This document shows positions 57,957 through 64,000 of a stretch of 64,000 nt of DNA, in pieces (the first letter of the stretch is position 1; the number at the start of each line of letters is the position of its first letter). The stretch is taken from the NCBI RefSeq assembly GCF_001293525.1, contig NZ_BBYR01000011.1:52956-116955 (forward strand), read 5' to 3'. Under the pieces are notes generated by a model. That model did no database searches and was not told where the DNA came from. It saw only the letters and a program-made list of their open reading frames with translations. The stretch is from Pseudideonella sakaiensis (GTDB lineage Bacteria; Pseudomonadota; Gammaproteobacteria; Burkholderiales; Burkholderiaceae_C). Position numbers and translations under genes: made by a program.

Positions 57957-60683
57957 GTGAGTGAAATCAGTCGTGTCGCCTTGTTCGGCAAGCTCAACCC
58001 GGTGGCCTACAAGGCGATCGAGGGGGCGACGGTCTTCTGCAAGCTGCGGGGCAACCCGTACGTGGAGCTGGTGCACTGGCTGCACCAGCTGGTCCAGGTG
58101 AACGACTGCGACCTGGTGCGCATCATCAAGCACTACGGTGCCGACGCCTCGCGCCTGGCGACCGAGATGACGCAGGCGCTCGACGCGCTGCCGCGCGGCG
58201 CCACCGCGATCTCCGACTTCTCGCCGCTGATCGAGGACGCCACCGAGCGCGGCTGGGTCTACGGCACGCTGCAGTTCGGCGAGGGCGCGGTGCGCACCGG
58301 CCACATCGTCTACGGCGCGCTGCGCACGAAGAACCTGCAGAACACGCTGTACGGCATCAGCGGCGAGTTCCGCAAGATCAAGGCCGACGACCTGGCGGAG
58401 AACTTCGCGAAGATCGTCGGCGGCTCGGCCGAGGACACCCTCGGCCCGCGCGACGGCTCCACCGTCGGCAGCGCCGCGGTGCCGGGCGAGGCCAGCGGCG
58501 CGATGGCGCCGGCCCAGATGGGCAAGCAGGAGGCGCTGAAGAAGTTCACCGTCGACCTGACCGAGCAGGCGCGCAACGGCAAGATGGACCCGATCGTCGG
58601 CCGCGACGACGAGATCCGCCAGGTGGTCGACATCCTGATGCGCCGGCGCCAGAACAACCCGATCCTGATCGGCGAGGCGGGCGTCGGCAAGACCGCCGTC
58701 GTCGAGGGCTTCGCGCAGCGCATCGCGCGCGGCGACGTGCCGCCGAGCATGAAGGACGTCGAGCTGCGCGCGCTCGACGTCGGCCTGCTGCAGGCCGGCG
58801 CCAGCATGAAGGGCGAGTTCGAGCAGCGGCTGCGCTCGGTCATCGACGAGGTGCAGGCCAGCCCGAAGCCGATCATCCTGTTCATCGACGAGACCCACAC
58901 GCTGGTCGGCGCCGGCGGCGCGGCCGGCACCGGCGACGCCGCCAACCTGCTGAAGCCCGCGCTGGCGCGCGGCACGCTGCGCACCATCGGCGCGACCACC
59001 TTCGCCGAGTACAAGAAGCACATCGAGAAGGACCCGGCGCTGACCCGCCGCTTCCAGAGCGTCACCGTCGACGAGCCCGACGAGGTCAAGGGCATCCTGA
59101 TGATGCGCGGCGTGGCCTCCACGATGGAGAAGCACCACAAGGCGCAGATCCTCGACGAGGCGCTGGAGGCCGCGGTCAAGCTGTCGCACCGCTACATCCC
59201 GGCGCGCCAGCTGCCCGACAAGGCGGTGAGCCTGCTCGACACCGCTTGCGCCCGCGTCGCGGTCAGCCTGCACGCGGTGCCGCCCGAGGTCGACGACTGC
59301 CGCAAGCGCATCGACTCGCTGGTCGTCGAGGAGGGCATCATCGCGCGCGAGAAGGCGATCGGCATCGAGGTGAAGGAGCGCGAGGAGAGCGTGGCCGCGC
59401 TGCTGGCGGCCGAGCGCGAGCGCCTCGCCGGCCTGGAGAAGCGCTGGGGCGAGGAGAAGACGCTGGTCGACGAGCTGCTCGCGCTGCGCGCGACGCTGCG
59501 CGACGGCAAGAACCCGGTCGAGGGCACCGGCAGCCAGCTCGAGGCGAATGCCCAGGACGCGGCGGGCGCCGCGGCGCCGGCGCTGTCGGATGGCGCACGC
59601 GCGGAAGCCGTGGCGAAGCTGAAGGACGTGCAGGCGAAGCTGCATGCGCTGCAGGGCGAGAGCCCGCTGATCCTGCCGACGGTGGACTACCAGGCGGTGG
59701 CCAGCGTGGTCGGCGACTGGACCGGCATCCCGGTCGGCCGCATGGCGCGCAACGAGATCGACACGGTGCTCAAGCTGCCGCAGCTGCTGGCACAGCGCGT
59801 GATCGGCCAGGACCATGCGATGGAGATGATCGCCAAGCGCATCCAGACCTCGCGCGCCGGCCTCGACAACCCGCAGAAGCCGATCGGCGTGTTCATGCTG
59901 GCCGGCACCTCCGGCGTCGGCAAGACCGAGACCGCGATCGCGCTGGCCGAGGCGCTCTACGGCGGCGAGCAGAACCTGATCGTCATCAACATGAGCGAGT
60001 ACCAGGAGGCGCACACCGTCTCGTCGCTCAAGGGCGCGCCCCCGGGCTACGTCGGCTACGGCGAGGGCGGCGTGCTGACCGAGGCGGTGCGGCGCAAGCC
60101 GTACTCGGTGGTGCTGCTCGACGAGGTCGAGAAGGCGCACCCGGACGTGCACGAGCTGTTCTTCCAGGTCTTCGACAAGGGCTTCATGGAAGACGGCGAG
60201 GGACGCTCGATCGACTTCAAGAACACGCTGATCCTGCTGACCACCAACGCCGGCACCGACCTGATCGCCAGCCTCTGCAAGGACCCGGACCTGATGCCCG
60301 ACCCCGAGGGCATGGCCAAGGCGCTGCGCGAGCCGCTGCTGAAGATCTTCCCGCCCGCGCTGCTCGGGCGCCTGGTCACGATCCCGTACTACCCGCTGTC
60401 CGACGAGATGCTGGGCAAGATCATCAAGCTGCAGCTCAACCGCATCAAGAAGCGGGTCGAGGCGCGCTACAAGATCCCCTTCACCTACGACGAGGACGTG
60501 GTCAAGCTGGTGGTCTCGCGCTGCACCGAGAGCGAGTCCGGCGGCCGCATGATCGACGCGATCCTGACCAACTCGATGCTGCCGGACATCTCGCGCGAGT
60601 TCCTGACGCGGATGATGGAAGGCCAGCCGATCGAGCGCGTCAACGTCAGTGTGAAGGACGGCGAGTTCGCCTACGGGTTCTGA
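57957..60683 (+). CDS. clpV: ClpV (TssH), T6SS sheath-disassembly ATPase
   Basis: A 908-residue ClpB-type AAA+ ATPase that dismantles contracted TssBC sheaths. The N-domain (1-155) is followed by Walker A GEAGVGKT near residue 239, Walker B ILFIDE near 307, a middle coiled-coil region about 400-540, Walker A GTSGVGKT near 654 and Walker B VVLLDEVEKAHPD near 718. GTG 57957 has AGGAGA upstream and gives VSEISRVALFGKLNP; no upstream start is supported. It is last of the T6SS run. Confidence 0.97.
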   Translation: MSEISRVALFGKLNPVAYKAIEGATVFCKLRGNPYVELVHWLHQLVQVNDCDLVRIIKHYGADASRLATEMTQALDALPRGATAISDFSPLIEDATERGWVYGTLQFGEGAVRTGHIVYGALRTKNLQNTLYGISGEFRKIKADDLAENFAKIVGGSAEDTLGPRDGSTVGSAAVPGEASGAMAPAQMGKQEALKKFTVDLTEQARNGKMDPIVGRDDEIRQVVDILMRRRQNNPILIGEAGVGKTAVVEGFAQRIARGDVPPSMKDVELRALDVGLLQAGASMKGEFEQRLRSVIDEVQASPKPIILFIDETHTLVGAGGAAGTGDAANLLKPALARGTLRTIGATTFAEYKKHIEKDPALTRRFQSVTVDEPDEVKGILMMRGVASTMEKHHKAQILDEALEAAVKLSHRYIPARQLPDKAVSLLDTACARVAVSLHAVPPEVDDCRKRIDSLVVEEGIIAREKAIGIEVKEREESVAALLAAERERLAGLEKRWGEEKTLVDELLALRATLRDGKNPVEGTGSQLEANAQDAAGAAAPALSDGARAEAVAKLKDVQAKLHALQGESPLILPTVDYQAVASVVGDWTGIPVGRMARNEIDTVLKLPQLLAQRVIGQDHAMEMIAKRIQTSRAGLDNPQKPIGVFMLAGTSGVGKTETAIALAEALYGGEQNLIVINMSEYQEAHTVSSLKGAPPGYVGYGEGGVLTEAVRRKPYSVVLLDEVEKAHPDVHELFFQVFDKGFMEDGEGRSIDFKNTLILLTTNAGTDLIASLCKDPDLMPDPEGMAKALREPLLKIFPPALLGRLVTIPYYPLSDEMLGKIIKLQLNRIKKRVEARYKIPFTYDEDVVKLVVSRCTESESGGRMIDAILTNSMLPDISREFLTRMMEGQPIERVNVSVKDGEFAYGF

Positions 60684-60740
60684 CCCGGCATCGGCCCGGG
60701 CCGGCGGGCCCGGGCCGGCACCCCGGACGCGTGCGCCGCG

Positions 60741-61175
60741 TCAGCCCGCGGTGGCCCGCCGCCGCACGCAGTCGACATAGGCCTCGCCGTCCGGCGGGCG
60801 GCCGCTGCGCTGCGATTCCCACATCATCCGGCCGAGGCACTCCATGACCTCGTGCTGCGCCGCGTGCGCGCTGCCGCGCCGCGCGCGCAGCAGCTCGACC
60901 GCCTGCCGGATGCCGCTCGGCTGGTCGATGCCGACCTGTTCGCTGATCGACAGGTGCATCGACAGGTGCAGGAAGGGGTTCTCGCGCCCGCCCTCGACCT
61001 CGTAGACCGCGGCCAATGCCGCCGGCAGGTCGGCCAGCTCGGCGTGGTACTCCGGGTGCTCCTGCATCCAGTCGGCCGCGATCGATTCCAGCGGCGTCAG
61101 CAGCTCGCCGCTGCGCTGCTTGCGCCAGGTCTCGCAGAAGAAGCGGCGGACGTCGAGCTGGGACGGGGCGAACAT
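60741..61175 (-). CDS. DUF1841 family protein
   Basis: A 144-residue cytoplasmic protein of the DUF1841 family: MFAPSQLDVRRFFCETW, then LTPLESIAADWMQEHPEYH, ENPFLHLSMHLSISEQVGIDQPSGIR and HEVMECLGRMMWESQRSG. The clustered His and Met in the middle are conserved in the family, but no biochemical role is known to me. It starts 10 bases after the DUF3299 stop, so it is probably in the same transcript as the ABC operon. It converges on clpV. Confidence 0.92.
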   Translation of the reverse strand: MFAPSQLDVRRFFCETWRKQRSGELLTPLESIAADWMQEHPEYHAELADLPAALAAVYEVEGGRENPFLHLSMHLSISEQVGIDQPSGIRQAVELLRARRGSAHAAQHEVMECLGRMMWESQRSGRPPDGEAYVDCVRRRATAG

Positions 61176-61185
61176 GCCGCGGCGC

Positions 61186-61884
61186 TCAGCGCGCCTTCGC
61201 GCCGGAGGCGGCGGCGGGCGGCGGGTCGGTGTAGGGCTCGACCACGCTGGCCTCCAGCTGGTAGCCGCTGACGCCCATGAAGGTGTCCGAGCGCGAGGTC
61301 TTCAGCGTGCCGGCGACCCACACCGGGTCCATCGACTGGATGCCCTTGACCGGCGTCTTGCGCAGCACGTGGATGATCTGGTTGGCCGGCGGCGGCGGGC
61401 TGTGGATGCAGGCGCCGAAGTAGGGCACCAGCAGGAACTCGCTCAGGCCCGCCTTGGATTCCTCCAGCGGGACCACGTAGCCGGGAATGCGCACCGTCGC
61501 GCCGTTCATCGCGGCGTTCACCGGCGCGTTGTCCCAGCTGTCGCGCATCTCCTTCAGCAGCGCCGCAGCGCGCGGGTCGGCGTCCGAGAACATGCCGAAG
61601 TTGGCCGCCTTGATGCCCTTCATCGGGTCCCAGTCGGCCGGCATCAGCGCATCCCAGGTGATCTCCCGGACACCGCCGCGCGCGGCCGGCGCGGCCGGCG
61701 CGGCCGCGGGCCGGGCCGGTGCTGCACGACTGTCGGCCGCCTTCGGGGCGGGGCCTGCGGCCGTGGCCTGGGCTTCTGCGCGCGGCAGGCCCAGCGCCAG
61801 CAGGGCCGCCGCGAGGCCGGCGGCCAGGCCGACGGTCCGCACGGGGCGGCGCAGGGCGGGGTGGAGGCGGGGGCTCGGTGTCAT
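61186..61884 (-). CDS. DUF3299 exported protein
   Basis: A 232-residue protein with a signal peptide (TVGLAAGLAAALLALGLPRAEA, cleavage near residue 40) and an Ala/Pro-rich spacer to about residue 70. The DUF3299 domain follows: REITWDALMPADWDP, then VRIPGYVVPLEESKAGLSEFLLVPYFGACIHSPPPPANQIIHV and VWVAGTLKTSRSDTFMGVSGY. The GACIHSPPPPANQ stretch with Cys and His may bind metal (inference). It starts 2 bases after the permease stop. In Pseudomonas a similar ABC plus DUF3299 set (PA4063-PA4066) is tied to zinc limitation. Confidence 0.9.
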   Translation of the reverse strand: MTPSPRLHPALRRPVRTVGLAAGLAAALLALGLPRAEAQATAAGPAPKAADSRAAPARPAAAPAAPAARGGVREITWDALMPADWDPMKGIKAANFGMFSDADPRAAALLKEMRDSWDNAPVNAAMNGATVRIPGYVVPLEESKAGLSEFLLVPYFGACIHSPPPPANQIIHVLRKTPVKGIQSMDPVWVAGTLKTSRSDTFMGVSGYQLEASVVEPYTDPPPAAASGAKAR

Positions 61885-61886
61885 GC

Positions 61887-63161
61887 TCAGTGTCTCGGGG
61901 AGAGGCCGTCGGCCAGCGACAGCCGGTAGGCGCGCCAGGCCGGCACCAGGCTGGCCACGACGCCGGCGGCGACCACGGCCGCGAACAGCGCCCATTGTCC
62001 CGCGGTCGGGGCGCCCGCGTGCAGCGTGAGGCCGAAGCGGGACTGGATCCAGGGGCCGGCGGCGGCGATGCTGCCGAAGGCGGCGGCCGCGCCGAGCAGC
62101 GCGCCGGCGAGCGTGACCAGCAGGCCTTCCGCCAGCAGCAGGCCGACCACGTGGCGCGGTGCCGCGCCGACCGCGCGCAGCACCGCCAGCTCGCGGCGCC
62201 GCTCGTTCAGCCCGGCCAGCACCACGGCCACCAGGCCGGCCAGGCTGACCGCCGCGACCAGCGCCGACATCGCCAGCAGCGCGCGCTCGCCGATGCCTAC
62301 CACGTCCCACAGCTCGCCGAGCGCGACGCCCGGCAGCACCGCCATCAGCGCCTCGTCCTCGTAGCCGGCGACGAAGCGCTGCACCACGAACACCGCGGCC
62401 CGGCTGCGCAGACCCACCAGCGCGGCCGTGACTTCCTTCGGCGCCAGGTCGAACTTGCGCGCCTGGTCGGCCGCGATCGCGGCGCCGCGGATCGGCGCGC
62501 CGCCCTGCCAGTCGAGGTGGATCGCCTCCAGCGCCTCCAGGCTGACGTGCACCGTGCGGTCCACCGGCGTGCCGGTGCGCTGCAGCACGCCGACGACGGT
62601 GAAGGGCTTGTCGGCATGCTCCGCGCCCGGGATCGGGCCGGTGCCGTGGCTCAGCGTGATGCGGCTGCCGAGCCGGTAGCCGAGCCGGTCGGCGACCTCG
62701 GCGCCGATCACCGCCTCGTACAGGCCGTCCAGCGTGCCGCTGAAGGGGCGGCCCTCGCGCAGCGCGAGCGGCTGGCGGTCGCCGTAGCGGAAGCGCTCGA
62801 AGTAGGCGGTCGTGGTGCCGAGCACCGGGTGGCCGCGGTGCGAGTCGCCGAGCGACAGCGGCACCACCCAGGCCACGGCGCGGTGGCGCTCGATCGCGCG
62901 CAGGCTGTCCATGCGGATGTTGTTGGTCGCGCCGCCGATGCGGAACACCGCGTACAGCATCAGCGGGACCGGGCCGGTGCGCGCGCCGACGATCAGGTCG
63001 GTGCCGCTGACCGACTGCGCGAAGCCCTCGCGCAGGTCGCTGCGCAGGCGCTCCAGGCTCAGCAGCAGCGCGGCCGCCAGCGCGATCGACAGCACGACCA
63101 GCCCCAGCGTGCCGCGCCGGCTCCAGGCGCTGCGCGCGGCGAGCGACCACCAGGTCGTCAT
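61887..63161 (-). CDS. ABC transporter permease, FtsX/MacB type
   Basis: A 424-residue permease. The first membrane helix (TLGLVVLSIALAAALLLSLE, about residues 18-38) is followed by a large MacB-like periplasmic domain (to about 285). Three C-terminal helices form the FtsX domain (LAMSALVAAVSLAGLVAVVLAGLNERRRELAVLRAVGAAPRHV, then LLVTLAGALLGAAAAFG and LFAAVVAAGVVASLVPAWRAY). These are mechanotransmission-type ABC proteins. ATG 63161 overlaps the ATPase stop (ATGA). Confidence 0.93.
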   Translation of the reverse strand: MTTWWSLAARSAWSRRGTLGLVVLSIALAAALLLSLERLRSDLREGFAQSVSGTDLIVGARTGPVPLMLYAVFRIGGATNNIRMDSLRAIERHRAVAWVVPLSLGDSHRGHPVLGTTTAYFERFRYGDRQPLALREGRPFSGTLDGLYEAVIGAEVADRLGYRLGSRITLSHGTGPIPGAEHADKPFTVVGVLQRTGTPVDRTVHVSLEALEAIHLDWQGGAPIRGAAIAADQARKFDLAPKEVTAALVGLRSRAAVFVVQRFVAGYEDEALMAVLPGVALGELWDVVGIGERALLAMSALVAAVSLAGLVAVVLAGLNERRRELAVLRAVGAAPRHVVGLLLAEGLLVTLAGALLGAAAAFGSIAAAGPWIQSRFGLTLHAGAPTAGQWALFAAVVAAGVVASLVPAWRAYRLSLADGLSPRH

Positions 63162-63919
63162 GCCGGCACCGCCGCGGCCGGGCGCGCCCGGTTGATCTCG
63201 GCCAGCGAGAGCCGGCGCGAGAACTGCGCCGCCAGGCGCTCGTCGTGGCTGACGAAGACCAGGCTGCTGCCGCCGGCGGCGCACTCCTCCCGCAGCAGCT
63301 GCATGAACTCATCGCGCAGCGCGGCGTCGAGCGCCGAGGTCGGCTCGTCGGCGATCACCAGCGCCGGCATCCCGATCAGCGCGCGCGCCGCGGCCACGCG
63401 CTGCTGCTGGCCGACCGACAGCTGGCCCGCCGGCCGGCGCCAGCTCGCGGCCGGCAGCTGCATGCGCTGCAGCAGGGCCTCGGCGCCGGCCTCGGCGCGG
63501 CCGTGGCGGGCGGCGGCCCGCTGCCGGCGCTGCGCGGACAGCCGGCAGGGCAGCAGCACGTTGCCCAGCACGTCCAGCCAGGGCAGCAGGTTGAACTGCT
63601 GGAACAGCACGCCGACGTGGGCCGCGCGGTGCGCATCGCGCCGCGCGGCGCGCATCGCCGCCCAGTCCTGGCCGAGCACGGCCACCTGCCCGGTGCGTGG
63701 CAGCAGCACGCCCGCCATCAGGCCGAGCAGCGTCGACTTGCCGCTGCCGCTGGGCCCGTGCAGGAAGAGGTGCTCGCCGGCCGCGAGCACCAGCGCGTCG
63801 ATCACCAGCAGGTCGTCGCGCTGTCCCGGCCAGGCATGCCGCAGCCCGGTGATCGCGAGCGCCGGGCCCGCTCCGCCCGCACTCCCGCATTCGCCCTCGG
63901 GACGGCCCGGCGGGGTCAT
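63158..63919 (-). CDS. ABC transporter ATPase, MacB/LolD type
   Basis: A 253-residue ATPase. Walker A is GPSGSGKST near residues 55-63, the Q-loop is VLFQQFNLLPWL, the signature is LSVGQQQRVAAARAL and Walker B is ALVIADEPTSALD, with H-loop VFVSHDE. The signature has LSVGQ rather than LSGGQ, common in this subfamily. The start ATG 63919 sits at a boundary of a 60-bp repeat, with GAAGGTGG 7-11 bases upstream; the first 14 residues are repeat-encoded. First visible gene of the minus-strand operon. Confidence 0.93.
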   Translation of the reverse strand: MTPPGRPEGECGSAGGAGPALAITGLRHAWPGQRDDLLVIDALVLAAGEHLFLHGPSGSGKSTLLGLMAGVLLPRTGQVAVLGQDWAAMRAARRDAHRAAHVGVLFQQFNLLPWLDVLGNVLLPCRLSAQRRQRAAARHGRAEAGAEALLQRMQLPAASWRRPAGQLSVGQQQRVAAARALIGMPALVIADEPTSALDAALRDEFMQLLREECAAGGSSLVFVSHDERLAAQFSRRLSLAEINRARPAAAVPA

Positions 63920-63940
63920 CGGACCACCTTCGTGCTGCGC
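63881..63940 (-). repeat. 60-bp start-cassette repeat, copy 2
   Basis: The second of two direct copies, reading on the minus strand from 63940 to 63881. It carries the ABC ATPase start ATG at 63919, encodes MTPPGRPEGE and then diverges. The period to copy 3 is exactly 60 bases. Confidence 0.88.
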
Positions 63941-64000
63941 ACTCCGGTATTCGCCCTGGGGGCGGCCCGGCGGGCGAATCGGACCACCTTCGTGCTGCGC
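63941..64000 (-). repeat. 60-bp start-cassette repeat, copy 3 (at window edge)
   Basis: A direct tandem copy of the unit at 63881-63940. It differs at about ten positions, with ATT where copy 2 has its start ATG. It is open in the ABC gene's frame (reading RPPGRPQGEYRSAQHEGGP) and may continue beyond the window. Confidence 0.88.

Noticed and set aside
56412..60152. A 1246-codon open frame antisense to tssF-clpV
   Set aside because: Same cause. The plus-strand proteins have clear catalytic and family motifs; the antisense product is low in complexity.
63158..63919. LolCDE lipoprotein release system
   Set aside because: The ATPase and permease belong to the same superfamily, but there is one permease only, no LolC/LolE pair, and the DUF3299 neighbour points to a different system.

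Overview
The window is about 70% GC and densely coded. Gene content and order point to a betaproteobacterium of the order Burkholderiales, probably near the Rubrivivax / Leptothrix / Methylibium group. The supporting blocks are rplU-rpmA-obgE-proB with rppH-proS, pilBCD-coaE-zapD-yacG, hemA-prfA-prmC-grxD, a CIRCE-controlled groESL operon, a PHA-granule-region protein and MsrPQ. The assignment is inferred from gene content, not from a marker phylogeny.

Layout. 1-2.5 kb: 3' part of a molybdopterin oxidoreductase, overlapped by a lipoprotein zinc aminopeptidase. 2.6-4.9 kb: a storage-lipid group (PHA system protein, acyl-CoA-binding protein, wax ester synthase/DGAT). 4.9-7.7 kb, minus strand: msrP-msrQ-lrgA-lrgB, with the last three genes overlapping. 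7.9-10.9 kb: a small conserved protein, a di-haem cytochrome c, EngB and an Asp-nucleophile alpha/beta hydrolase. 11-13.2 kb: groEL and groES with promoter, CIRCE operator and terminator. 13.4-20.3 kb: fpr, yacG, zapD, coaE, pilD, pilC, pilB and tRNA-Pro(CGG). 20.3-28.3 kb: ispB, the rplU-rpmA-obgE-proB run, rppH, proS, a lytic transglycosylase and grxD. 28.4-34.8 kb: an outer-membrane protein, prmC, prfA, hemA, a small membrane protein, miaB and an exported protein.

34.9-60.7 kb is one long plus-strand type VI secretion locus: tagH (FHA), pppA-like phosphatase, vgrG, a DUF4123 adaptor, a protein that joins a TssB-like to a TssC-like region, tssK, tssL (with OmpA domain), tssM, tagF, tssA, tssB, tssC, hcp, tagJ, tssE, tssF, tssG and clpV. 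It carries a full baseplate, sheath, membrane complex and recycling ATPase. I see no TssJ lipoprotein, PpkA-type kinase, PAAR protein or recognisable effector. hcp has terminator-like hairpins on both sides, a strong one downstream.

60.7-64 kb, minus strand: a MacB/LolC-type ABC ATPase, its permease, a DUF3299 exported protein and DUF1841, probably one operon running in from beyond the right edge. The start of this ABC gene and the start of the lytic transglycosylase at 27.3 kb both sit in copies of a 60-bp sequence. Each copy carries a Shine-Dalgarno-like GAAGG just before a start codon and stays open in the downstream gene's frame. That repeat and the TssB-TssC-like protein are the most unusual things here.
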